Assembly: GCA_946480245.1 (NCBI GenBank)
Contig: CAMLIZ010000002.1
Span: 4,756-68,755 of the forward strand
Length of the DNA stretch: 64,000 bases
DNA from: an uncultured Pseudomonadota bacterium
GTDB taxonomy: Bacteria; Pseudomonadota; Gammaproteobacteria; Burkholderiales; Burkholderiaceae
Direction of reading: 5' to 3'
Shown here: piece by piece, positions 20,427-31,500 of the stretch
Position numbering within the stretch: position 1 is the stretch's first letter
Layout of the letters: each line of letters opens with the position of its first letter
Notes under the pieces: generated by a model
The model's input: only the letters and a program-made list of their open reading frames with translations
Databases searched by the model: none
Told to the model about the DNA's origin: nothing
Program-made: the position numbers and the translations under genes

Positions 20427-21355
20427 GCCGCGGGCTCCTGTTGCCGTGCGCCGAGCGCGCGCCACACCAGGGAGGCCGCCGCCAGGTCAGCAAGGCCCAC
20501 GCCCACCGTCTTGAAGACCACGATCTCGTCGGGCTGCGTACGCCAGCGCGCCTGGCCCGAGAACAGCTGCGGCAGGTCGACGATGCGCGCGTCGTCCACC
20601 ACGCCGTTCAGCCGGCCCAGAACGATCTCGCCGGCCTCGGCGCAGCTTTGCGGGCGCCACTCCACCACGATGCGGGCGGCGCGTGCCAGCGTGGTGTCGC
20701 ACAGTTCGCGGCCGGTGGGCAGGCTGGTGCCCACCGCCGCCACGAAGGCGCCGCGCTGCAGGCGCGCGCCGTCGAACACCGGGGTGCGCGAGCGCGTCAC
20801 GGTGACCACCACGTCGGCGCCGTCCACCGCTTCGTCGGCGCTGCACTGGCGCACGGCCAGACCGAAGCGGCGTGACGCGTCGGCGCACCAGCCCGACACG
20901 TCGGTCGGATCCACCACGTCCACCTGCTGGAAGGGCAGCGCATGCGCCAGCGCCTCCAGGTGGGCGCGCCCCTGCACGCCAGCGCCGAACAGCGCGAGCT
21001 TGCGCGAGGCCACCGCGCCGCGGCAGGCCGCCAAGGTGGTGATGCCGGCAGTGCGAAAACGGGTGAGCTCGTTGGCCTCCATCACCGCCAGCGGCAGCCC
21101 GCGCTCGATGTCGAACAGGTTGAAGAGGAAGCTGTAGCGGCCTTCCACCGTGGGATAGACCTTTTCGCCGGCCAGGCCCGCGTCGAGCCAGAGCGCGCCC
21201 ATCGAGCTCAGCTTCACCGGCCCGCAGTCCACGCGCGTGCGCGCCTTGATCGCGGCACGCCGGTGCGCCAGCGACTCGAAGGCCTGTTCAAGGGCGCCGA
21301 TGACGGCGGGGAAGTCGAGGCAGTGCGCCACCTCTTGGTCGGTGATGAACCTCAT
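20423..21355 (-). CDS. ornithine cyclodeaminase/mu-crystallin family protein (probable imine reductase)
   Basis: A 310-residue NAD(P)-dependent enzyme of the OCD/mu-crystallin family. The nucleotide-binding loop is LALFGAGVQGRAHLEAL near residues 125-140, preceded by the family segment ELTRFRTAGITTLAA. Members act as ornithine cyclodeaminase, ketimine reductase or pyrroline-2-carboxylate reductase. Pairing with a DadA-like oxidase favours an imine reductase. It leads a two-gene operon and is separated from the LuxR-type gene by about 100 bp with no evident signal. Confidence 0.85.
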   Translation of the reverse strand: MRFITDQEVAHCLDFPAVIGALEQAFESLAHRRAAIKARTRVDCGPVKLSSMGALWLDAGLAGEKVYPTVEGRYSFLFNLFDIERGLPLAVMEANELTRFRTAGITTLAACRGAVASRKLALFGAGVQGRAHLEALAHALPFQQVDVVDPTDVSGWCADASRRFGLAVRQCSADEAVDGADVVVTVTRSRTPVFDGARLQRGAFVAAVGTSLPTGRELCDTTLARAARIVVEWRPQSCAEAGEIVLGRLNGVVDDARIVDLPQLFSGQARWRTQPDEIVVFKTVGVGLADLAAASLVWRALGARQQEPAA

Positions 21356-21454
21356 CGCGGGCGGGTGTGGTGGATGTTGGCGGTCAGCTTATCCACCCCA
21401 CCTGCGCGCCGCCGCGCGTTGAATTGCGCGGCCCATAGCCGCAGGGCATCGGCC

Positions 21455-22336
21455 CTACTGCAGCTCGACCGGGGCGCCGGCGTGCAGCGCGGCATTGCCG
21501 CCGGCCTGCGCGGCCTGCGTCAGCTGCACGCGGTTGCGCACCGCGAAGCGGCGGCGCAGCTGGCGCATGTGGTAGTCCACCGCGTGCGAGGAGAGCTTGA
21601 GGTCGTAGGCGATCTGCTTGTCGCTGGCGCCGCGCGCCAGCTGCGCCAGGATCTTGCGCTGCAGCGGCGTCAGCGTCGCGGCCGGGCCTTCCACCGCCGG
21701 CAGCCCCGTGTAGCGCGTGTAGAACTCGTGCAGGCACAGGCCCAGCGTGAGCACCTGGCCGAGCAGCGCGGCATCGTTCCACACGTGGGTGCCGCGGCGC
21801 GACAGCAGGCTCACGAAATGGCGCTCGGTGCCGCTGGCGCCGGGCAGCAGCAGCAGCGCGCCGCCGCGCATGCCGGTGTCGCCCAGGTCGGCCACGAAGT
21901 TGCGCACCGGCGCGCGCAGCGGCGCCGCGCGCACGCGGGCCTGCAGCTCGTCCAGCGTCCAGCTGCACGGCAGGCTGGACTGCAGCGCGTCATGCACACG
22001 CGGGTCGACGTCGAAGTACGACTGGCTGCAGTAGTGCCGCGCCCACTGCGCATCCACGTGGGTGGTGCACAGCGACAGCGGCTGCACGCGGTCGCCGAAG
22101 CACAGCAGGCGGCCGTAGGCGAGCCAGTCGAAGTCGAGAGTGCGCAGCACCTCGGCCACCACGCGGCGCCGTTCCTCGGGGCAGTCGGCCGCCAGCAGCT
22201 CGGCCAGCAGCAGCGGGCGCGCGGCCAGCGCGTCGCGGTTGGCAGGCAGCGCAGGCGGCTCGTCGTGCAGCAACACCTGGCCCGGCGGGGTGGGGCGGGC
22301 GAACGTCAGCCCATCGGATTGCGAACCTTGTGCCAT
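21455..22336 (-). CDS. LuxR-type regulator with autoinducer-binding domain
   Basis: A 293-residue protein with a LuxR-type ligand domain (about 50-205) and a C-terminal GerE helix-turn-helix (LTPLQRKILAQLARGASDKQ, then LKLSSHAVDYHMRQL). Residues lining the acyl-homoserine-lactone pocket in LuxR/TraR appear kept: Trp and Tyr in QWARHY, Asp-Pro in DVDPRV, Trp in PCSWT. No luxI gene is in the window. AGGAG lies 10 bases before the ATG at 22336 and only 1 base before ATG 22345, so I prefer the shorter form. It resembles the regulator encoded beside sctR. Confidence 0.85.
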   Translation of the reverse strand: MAQGSQSDGLTFARPTPPGQVLLHDEPPALPANRDALAARPLLLAELLAADCPEERRRVVAEVLRTLDFDWLAYGRLLCFGDRVQPLSLCTTHVDAQWARHYCSQSYFDVDPRVHDALQSSLPCSWTLDELQARVRAAPLRAPVRNFVADLGDTGMRGGALLLLPGASGTERHFVSLLSRRGTHVWNDAALLGQVLTLGLCLHEFYTRYTGLPAVEGPAATLTPLQRKILAQLARGASDKQIAYDLKLSSHAVDYHMRQLRRRFAVRNRVQLTQAAQAGGNAALHAGAPVELQ

Positions 22337-22411
22337 GGGACTCATGCTCCTGAAGTCGGCTCCTCTCACTGCTGTCCAGCGGAAAAACCGGGGCGCGGGG
22401 CTCACTCGTTT

Positions 22412-22440
22412 CACACGGATACGTATGGATCGCCCGTGTG
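22412..22440. promoter_or_regulatory. inverted repeat upstream of the LuxR-type gene
   Basis: 7-bp arms CACACGG and CCGTGTG flank a spacer containing the palindrome ATACGTAT, about 75-100 bp before the LuxR-type gene. CTCCCTAGACT on the minus strand (22466-22456) is a candidate -10 region. It could be a binding site for the regulator itself; nothing in the sequence proves this. Confidence 0.35.
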
Positions 22441-22530
22441 GGGGGTGTGGCGACGAGTCTAGGGAGCCGCCGCGTGCACAGGCATTCCCAGCGTTGCGGC
22501 GCCTATGCCGCTGGGTAATGGGTAGTCACG

Positions 22531-22566
22531 AAAAGAAAGGCGCCGGATGCGAGTGCATCCGGCGCC
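22531..22566 (-). terminator. intrinsic terminator of the giant gene and T3SS operon
   Basis: A perfect 12-bp GC-rich stem (GGCGCCGGATGC, 4-nt loop, GCATCCGGCGCC) followed on the minus strand by TTTCTTTT. It lies 32 bp past the stop of the giant gene. This is the clearest rho-independent terminator in the window and marks the end of the sctV-to-giant transcription unit. Confidence 0.88.
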
Positions 22567-22598
22567 TGAGACGAGCGCCTGCCTTGCGGCGATGCCGC

Positions 22599-25500
22599 TC
22601 AGGGCGATTCGATGCGCAGATCCTGTTCCCGCAGCACCCGGTCGGGGTCGTGCGGCCGGCCCGACGAGCGGCCGTCGGCCAGCGCCGGGTCGTCGCCATT
22701 GCGCACCATCAGAGCCTTCCACGCAGCGCGCGTCACGCCTTCGTCGCCATCGTCGGCGCGCGCCTGCCGCTGGGCCTCGGGGCTGAGCACCTGGTCGAGG
22801 AAGGTCTGGCCGTACTTGTCGATCAGCTGCCGCGTGACCTGCCAGTAGCCCTGGCCGGCGTCGGCGTGCATGACCCTGGGCGGCGCCGGCGGCGGTGGCG
22901 CGGTGGGGGGCTGTGCAGGTGGCTGCGCAGGTGGCTGCGCAGGCGCCGCAGCCGGTACCGCGGGCCCGTACGTCACCGCTTGCGGCAGCGGCCCGTACAC
23001 GTGCGACATCCACTGGTACAGGCCATCCAGGCTCTCGGCGTCGTAGCGCTCGCGCACCGGCACCGTCACCGCCGTGCCGTCGGAGCCGGCGTAGGTCTTC
23101 ATCTCGGTGTGCCAGTTGCCGGCATTGGCGGCATTGTCGTCCGTGGCGGGGAAGGTGCCCTTGTCGTCATCCATCTTGTCGTCGGTGAGTTGGTGCACCT
23201 GTTGCGTCCACTCCTGCAGCTTGGCGCCATCCGTGCCGGGCTGGTCGGCCAGGTGCGTCTGCAGCCATTGCAGGCCTTGCTCGACCGTGATGCCGTGCTT
23301 GGCCAGCATGGCGTTGAAGGCCTGCATCGGCGACACGCCCTCGTGCGTGCAGTCCAGCAGCGCCTTGGTCTGCTCGTCGCTGAAGCCGCGTGCGATCAGC
23401 ATGTTGCGTAGCGCCGGGTCGCGCTGCGCCTCGCGCGCATCCACCTGGTCGTAGTGGTGGCGGATGTTGTAGAACTGCTTGATGCCGGTGAACAGCGCCA
23501 CGCCGAGGCCGCCGATGGTGGCGATCTCACCGGGGATCGCGAGCAGCGATCCCGCCTCGACGGCACCGGCGCGCGTGAGCGCTGCACCGGTGGCGTTGAC
23601 CAGCGTGACGCCGCCGTCCACGATGCCGGACACGCCCATCCCGTAGTTCACGAAGTTCACCCAGTTGGGCACCGTGCCCTGCTGGCCGATGCTCAACGCG
23701 GTGTCCGCGATGCCCACGCCCAGCGTGCCGGCGCCGAACCAGAACTTCGAGCGCAGCAGGCCCTCCACGTCGGCCATCTTGCCCGCATCCACGCGCTTGG
23801 CCACGTTGCTGGGCATCTCCGAGGCGGTGGTGTACGGCTTGCCGTAGAAGAAGGCCTGGGTGGGCAGGTAGATGCGGTTGTACCACTTGGTGTAGTCCTG
23901 CACGCCATCCACCAGCGCGGGCCGGAAGTTGGTGATCTCGGTGCTGATGTTGTGCGTCACGAAGCCGGCATTGGCCGCCCAGCGCAGGGTCTGGCCGAAC
24001 ACGGTGTGCGCATTGGCGACGTTGTTGATCGTCTTGGCGCCGATGCCGGTGATGCCCTTGATCTCGCCGTCCAGCTCCGAGCCCAGGCGTGCCAGCTGCT
24101 CCAGGCGCTTGGCCTCGGGCAGGCTCTCGTCGAGCGCGCGCACCTTGCCCAGGTAGGTGTCCACGGCCTGCGTGCCGCGCTTGATCTCGTCGTCGGAAAT
24201 GCCGAGCGAGGTGGCCATGCGCGCGGTCTTCACCTTGAAGGCATCCCAGCGCTTGGCGAACGCCGTCGGGTCGGCCAGCATGGCGTTGAACTCGGCCTCG
24301 GCCAGCAGCGACCAGGTCATGCGCGTGGTGCCCGAGATGTGCCGCACCACGAACATGCCGGGGTTCACCGCGTACTCGAGCGAGGTGCGCGGGTCCTGCA
24401 CGTTCTGCACGGCGCGGCTGGCCATCTCCTGCTTGAGCGCCGGGCTCTGGCGGATCGCGTCGTCCACCTCGGCGTCGTTGGGCTTGCCGTTCTTGTCCTC
24501 CCCGAACAGCTTGCCGTAGGTGGCGTCGAGCCGCCCCGCGGTGGCGCTGTCGGAGGGCTTGCCCTGCAACTGCTCCAGATCCACGCGCGCGCCGTAGAGC
24601 TTCATGCCCCAGTCGCTGATCACGTGGGTGGATTCGTCCATCGCATCCGCCACATCGGGGTTGACGCGGCGGAAGTCCTCGGCCGCCCGGGCGCGTGCCT
24701 GCGGGTTGTCGTCGGCGAAGTGCGCCAGGTAGTACATCATCGACGCGCCCACGGCGTTGGTGCCCGCCGTACCGCGCAGGTTGCCCAGCGCCTCGCCCAG
24801 GTGCTTGCGCTGCGCCTGCAGCCCGCTGTCGATGCCGGCGAGCACGCTGTCATGCAGGAAGCCGGGCTCCTTGCCCTTGAGTGCGTTGGCCAATGCCACC
24901 GGCAGCTTGGCCTCGCCGGCCTCCACCGCCTGCGACACCGAGCGCGTGAGCTGGAGCCGGAACTCCTGCCGGTCGGTCAGCCCGCTGCGCACCATCTCGT
25001 CGGCGATGCGGTTCGACCAGGTGGGCTGTACCGAGCGTGCATCGGCAGCCTCGGCGATGCTGGACACGCCGGCCAGGAACGCCGGGTAGGTGGTGCTGCC
25101 CGCCACGCCGGCGGGTGCCGGCGGCCAGTGGCCCGCATGCAGCTTGTCCACCACGTGCTGGGCCAGCGGCTGAGCGAGTTCGGGCGCCGCGCCGCGCCAC
25201 TGCGACAGGTAGTCGCCCACCTGATCGGGGCGCGCGCTGTCGATGTAGGAGATCCCGTGATCGATCTCCTGCTTGAACAGCGGCACGAGGGCGTCGCGCG
25301 TGCCGGCCCGGTCCTCGGCGCTCGGCGCCGCGTTCATGCGCAGCGTGGCCTCGTGCACCGCACCGGCCACGTCGCCCTTGCCGAGCAAGGCGTGGATGCG
25401 GTCGGTGGAGTACTCGCGGCCCACCGTGAGCGCGGTGTCGTGCAGCCTGGCCTGGAACGCCGGATCCATCGGCCCGTCTTCGGCCAGGCTGGCGGCGGCA

Positions 25501-28500
25501 AAGGCCACCGGGTCCACCCGGGCCAGCTCGCGATGCGTGGTGTCGTTGACGAAGGCCTTGTTGTCGGCCACCAGCTTGGCGTACTCGATGCCGGCCTTCA
25601 TGTCGCGCGCGTCGCCGTGCACCATGCCGCTGTCGCGCAGCGCGGCCTGCACGGCGTTGTCGGCATGCGCGTCGAAGCGGTTCATCGCGATCAGCTGTGC
25701 GCGCACGCGATTGGCCGATTCCACCGCATTGCCGCCCTGGGCCACATCGTCCTGGATCGTCTTGACGGTGGCTGCGGAGAACTTGCCCCACCACTGGTCG
25801 GCCTGGCCCTGCAGCTGCTTCACGGTGGCGGCGTCGGCGTTGGGCGCCATGCGTGCCTTGTCGGCGGCCGTCTGGCGCTCGGTGGCCGTGGCCAGCGCCA
25901 CGCGGGCGTTGGTGGACAGGTCGTGCGGCGTGGCGTGGAAATCACCCGCGTCGTTGCCGGTGTACTGCGAGCCGCTGATCGGGTTGGCAGGCAGGTCGAC
26001 GCTGCCCGTCGGCACATCCTTGCTCGGGTCGATCGGGCTCACGGTGTTGGCCACCGCGATGCCGGCCGCGGCGAACAGCGCCAGGCCGACCTGGCGCTTG
26101 ACGATCTTGCTGCGCGACCAGCCGGTGGGCAGCTTGGGCGTGCTCTCGGCCTGCGGCAGCGTGAACTTGGCGTTCCCGCGCGGCACGTCGTGCAGCCCGC
26201 CCGCGGCCTGCACCTCCTGGGGCGACTTGTTGGACACGATGAACCACGTGTCGCGCGGCTGTGCTGCCGCCTGCTTGGGCAAGCGCGGCACCTTCATCTT
26301 GACCTGCAGGTTCGGGTCGTCGATCTGGCGTTGCGTAGGCGGTCGCTTTTGCACCGTTCGCTGGCCCGTGGTGCGGTCGGTGATGTGGTACACGGGCTTG
26401 GACTCGGGCCGCTCGAGGCCGAGCTTGGCGCCCATCTCGCGCTGCGGCAGCTTGCCCAGCTTGCCTTCGCCGGGCACCGTGCGGCCGTACCAGCGCACGG
26501 TCTTCGTGCCCGCGGCCACGCGACCCCAGCCGTCGATCTGTTCGAAGCCGAAGCTCTCGGTGCTGCGGCTCTTGCCCTTGTAGGCGCGCGGCTCGCCACT
26601 CACGCGGTACACGTAGTGCGTGTCGTTGGTGACCTCGCCGTTGCGCAGGCGGTTCCACAGCGCAGGCCACTGCGTGCCGCGGAAGGCGGCGTGCTTCGGG
26701 TCGGCTGCGAGGGTTGCCGCGTCGGGCGTGGCCGGGTCGGCGCCGTCTCCGCTGCCTTCGGTGGCCGCCGTCTTCCGCGCGCCGGCCGCCTCGGCCACGG
26801 CCTGCCGGTACAGCTCGACCATGCCGGCGTGCACGTTGGCGCTGTAGCCCGAGGCATCGTCGATGGTCGTGCGCGACTGGCTGTCCACGCCGCCGCGGGC
26901 GGCGATGGCGCTCATCATGCGCGGCACCTGGTCGTGCGCGGGCAGCAGTTCATCGCGACCGGTCTTGAGCTCGAGCGCGGCCACGGTGGCGTCGGCGCCC
27001 CAGCTGCCCACGCCGGCGGTGACCACCTCGTCGGCCGGCACCACCGAGGCGATGCGCTGGCCGTCCGGCGTGCGCCGCACGCGCTTGTCCACGTTGCCGC
27101 CGCCGGCCTCGTTGCCCACGTCGAGGATCGCGATGCGCTTGACCGGGCTGTCCGGGTTGGCTGCAGTGCGGCGCTGTGCGGCGTAGAACATCTCGTCGAG
27201 CGCCGACACATGGTCGGTGATGTCCTCGCCGCGCGAATCCCAGTAGCGCCCGGCCGGGTCGCGGCCCGGTGCCTCGACGCTGACCACCGTGTCGAGGTTG
27301 AGGTTGTTCACGAGCTTGTCGGCGCGTCGCGTCGCGGCGCGCGTTCCCGGCTTCTGATCGAGCGTGCGCACCTCGATGTCGTCCCGCCCGAGCGCATGCA
27401 GCGCCGCCTTCAGCGCGGCCACGTTGCCCGATGGCGTGATGCAGGTGACGTTCTTGTCGAGCTTGGCCAGCGCTGCGGCCATCGTCGCGGCCCCCTTGGT
27501 GCTGTCCGACTCGTACTTGAAGCCGCCCGCCGTGCGCACCGGGAAGCCGGTGACCACGGCCACGTTCTGCGCGTCCGCCAGATGGTCGGCCGCGCGCAGC
27601 GCGCCGCCTTGCGTGCGCACCGGAAACCCGCGGCCCGAGGGGTCATAGCTGGTCAGCGCATCGATCGGATGCGCGGCGGGCGTCTCGTCCAGCACCTTGC
27701 GCCAGCTGCCGACGTCGGTGTCGTCGCTGAAATCGTCCAGCCGCACCACTTCCACGTCCGGGCGCTGCAGCGCCACCTGCATGGTCTGGCGCACGCCGGC
27801 CACGTCCACCGGCAGTTCCGCGGTGGCCGTTTCCGGCGCGGTGGTGAAGGCCACGGCGCGGCTCGGCCCGGTACCGGTGCCGGCCGGCAGCGACTTGGCC
27901 ACCTCGATCGCCTTGCCTGCCTGGAAGGACATCGGGTTGACCATCTTCAGCTGGCCTTCGAGCCCGCGCTGCGCCAGCGCACGGGCGAAGAACGGCTCGC
28001 ACTCGGGGTAGTGCGTGCAGTTCCACGAGATCACCTTGGCATTGGGCACCTCGCGCAGGATCTTGCCCACGTAGTGGTCGGCCGCGGCCTGCATGCGCTG
28101 CTGCATCACCGGATCGTCCTTGGCGGCCATGTACTCGTTGACCAGCTTCGCCAGGTCGAAGCCGGGGTCGGTGCCGCCCACGGGCGTGACCATCTCCTGC
28201 GTGCTGCCGTCGGCCAGCGTGCGGTAGTCGCGGTACACGCCCTTGGCCTGCGGACTGTCCGCTTCCAGCCCGGCCAGCACGCGCGGCGTGGGCAGCCCGG
28301 CCTCGGCCTCCGCATCGAGCAGCTCCTGCGGCAGCTTCAGGTCCGCGGTGGCCTTGGTGGAGAAGGCCGCGATCTGCTCGCCCGGCTTGAGCTGGTACTG
28401 CCGGGCCACGTCGCGGTGGAATTCGCGCGTGCTGGAGATCAGGTCCACCACCTTGTCGGCCGGCACGCCCGCGCCGTAGCGGCTCTTGCCGGAGGTGCAG

Positions 28501-31500
28501 GCCGTGTTGCAGGCCATGATCACCAGGTCCACGCCCAGTTCGTGGAGCTTCTTCACGCCGCGGTTGGTGAGGTCGGCGATGCCGCCCTTGCCGTCGGGCG
28601 ACTTGCCGCCGTAGGTGCCCGCACCGTGGTCCACCACGGCCACGATGTCCACCTGGGCGCCGGTGCGTTCCTCCACCGTGCGCTTGATCTCGGCGGCCGC
28701 GATGATGCCGCCCGAGCCCGAGTCGAACACGCCCAGGCGCAGCCGGCGGCCGCGCAGGTCCACCTCCAACGGGGACTCCGAGACGTTCTGCGCGCGCACC
28801 TTCAGCATGCCGGCGATCGCCGCCTCCACCTCGGGCGACTCGATCGCGCGGCCGGCGCTGGTCTCGTGCTCCACGGCGCCGGCGTCCTTCATCGCCCGCA
28901 CCATGTTCGCGATCTGCTCCTCGCCCGGCACGCTGTTCAGCATGCCGGCGCGGCGCATCATCTCGGTGCCGAACGCATAGCCCACCCAGTTGGTGCGCCC
29001 GGCGGTCATCGGCACGTCCACCGGCACCGTGGAGACGATCTCGGTGCCGTCGTCCGCCGGCTTCACGCGCGGGCTGATCTCGGGGTGCCCGCCACCCACT
29101 TCGTTGCCGCGGTCGAACGCGGCCAGCGTGGTGACGTGGTCGCGACCGTTGGCCTCGATGAACAGCTGGTCGCGCGCGGAGTTGTAGCGCGTGACGTCCT
29201 CGCCCTTGCTGTTGCGGTAGCGTCCTTCGGCGGTGCGGCCGGGCAGGTCGAAGGCCATCAGCAGGTCGGGCTGGTGCTTGTCGAGGAAGGCCTGCGAGCG
29301 CCCCGCAGCCCAGCGCCCGCGCGCGTTGAAGTTCACCAGCTCATAGTCGCCGGGCCTCTCGCCCAGCGCCTCCAGCGCGGCCTTCATCACGCTGCGGTGG
29401 CTGCGGTCGACGACGTACTTGATCGTCACGTCCGCGCCGAATTCCTGCTGCGCGTACAGGCGCAGTGCGCGGCCCGAGGCGGCGGCGCCGCCCGGCCCGC
29501 CGGTCTCCGGCGCATGGCGGGCGCTGGAGTAACCGGTGACGATGGCCACCCTCGGCTCGCGCCCGGCGTCCACCGCGCGCTGCATCGCTTCACGGGCCGC
29601 CGTGGCGCCGTCGGCGATACCGCTCTCGCGGAAGATGCTCTCGTAGGGCCGATCCACGCGCAGCGTGATGGTGCCGTTGTACGGGTTGGGTTGCGACGGC
29701 TCGGTGCGGATCGGCTGCTTCGCCTTGCCGCTGGGCAACGTGACCGGCGTCGCGCGCTCAGTGGGCCGGGGTGCGGGGGCGGCGGCGCGCGGCGCAGGCG
29801 CGACGCCGGGTTGTGGATCGCTGCCGCTCAGCGGCAGCTTCGGAATCGAGGTGGCCGACGGCGGCTCGCCGCCTTCGCTGCTGACGAGCACGATCTTCGG
29901 GCCAGCCGGGTCGGCCGTGGCGTTGCCGCCAGCCTGTGTGCGGCGCTTGCTGCTCGGATCGAGCTGCAGCGCCACGTTGGTCAAATCCCCCGAGCCGGCA
30001 CTCGGTGCCGAGCTCGCGGGGGGATTCGACGACGAGGTGCCCGCGCTCTGCGCGCTCGCAGGCGCGACGTTGCCCGTGCCCTGTGCGCCGGGCGCCAGCG
30101 GCAGCTTCGGAATCGAGGTGGCCGACGGCGGCTCTCCACCTTCGCTGCGGTACACCTTGACCACCAGCGCCGGCCCTTCCGCCGGCGGCGGTGCGGCCAC
30201 GGGCTGCGCGCCGCCGCTGCCGGTCGGGCCGGTGGTGGGCGCGGGCGTGCCACTGCCACTGCCGCTGCGCCAGTTGTCCCAGCTGCCCTTGGCCTTGCCG
30301 GCCCAGGCGCCGGCCGTCATGTTCATCGCGTCGAGCCCGAGATGGAAGATCGCGTTGGAGCGCTCCTTCGAATCCATCTGGTTCCACTCGGTGACCGTGT
30401 AGTAGCCGGTGTCGGCCATGCCTTCCACGCCGGTGCTGAGCGCGCCCATGCCGAACACGCGCTCCATGCCGGCCATCGCGTTCACCGCATTGGCGCCTTC
30501 GGAGGCGGCGCTGGCGCCTTGCATCACGGCGCCCACGGCCTTGAAGCCGATCGCGCCCGCGCCCAGCGCCGAGCCGAGCAGCGAGATCGCATCGGTGCGC
30601 GCGCGCCGGTCGGTGATGAAGTCGCCCGCCGAATCGATCTGCTTGTGATCGATCATCGACTTGATGTCCTTGCCGCTCTCGTACACGCCGTACACGCTGG
30701 CAGCCGCCAGCGCGGCACCGGCCACCACCAGCGTGCCGCCGGAGCCCACGGTGAGCGCCACGCCGGCCACCACGCCGCCCACCGCGATCGCGGTGTCGAT
30801 CCAGCCGTGCTTGCGGCGCTGCTCGTCCCACCAGCTCTCGGTGCGTGCGTCGCCGTGCCACAGCTTCAGGTGGCCGTCGGCCTCGTACTTGAACAATCCC
30901 TCGCCGGGATGGTCGCGCATCTCCTGGTCGCTCTTGATCTCCGGCATGACCATGGTCACGTCGTCGGCCGGCATCGAGCTGTGCGCCTGGAAGTCCTCGC
31001 GCACCTCGGCCCAGGTGTCGTGCTCGTACACCTGGCCGATGTCGTCCACGTAGGTCTGCTTGCCGTTGAGCGTGTCCACCTTGAACAGCGCCGTGCGGCC
31101 GGTGCCGTCCTTGGTGGAATAGGTCACCGGCACCACCGTGATCGTGGGTGTCTTGCCGCCTTCCTTGATGATCTGGTCGGCGATGCCGTCCAGCCGCTCG
31201 CGCTGCTTGTCGTCGAGGCCGCTGAACACGTCGCGCGTGCGCAGCGCCTGCGCCCAGTGCGCAGGGTCTTCCTTCTCGATGCCGTCGGTGGGCGTCCAGC
31301 CCAGCGCCAGGCCGATGGTGTTGCGCAGCTGCGTGCGGTTGCCCATCTGCGCCGACAGGCCGCCCTGGCTCTTCAGCGCCTCCTGCTCGAGCGTGGAGCG
31401 CGCCAGCAGCTCCGGATTCTTGTTGAACAGGTCGAACAGCGCCTTCGGGTCGTCGCGCTGGCTCGGGTCCAGGTTCTCGGCGAGGAACGCCTGCTCGGCC

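Noticed and set aside
22551..22598. Attachment site or small RNA in the perfect hairpin after the giant gene
   Set aside because: The stem is followed by a T-rich stretch on the minus strand right after the stop codon, so an intrinsic terminator explains it fully.
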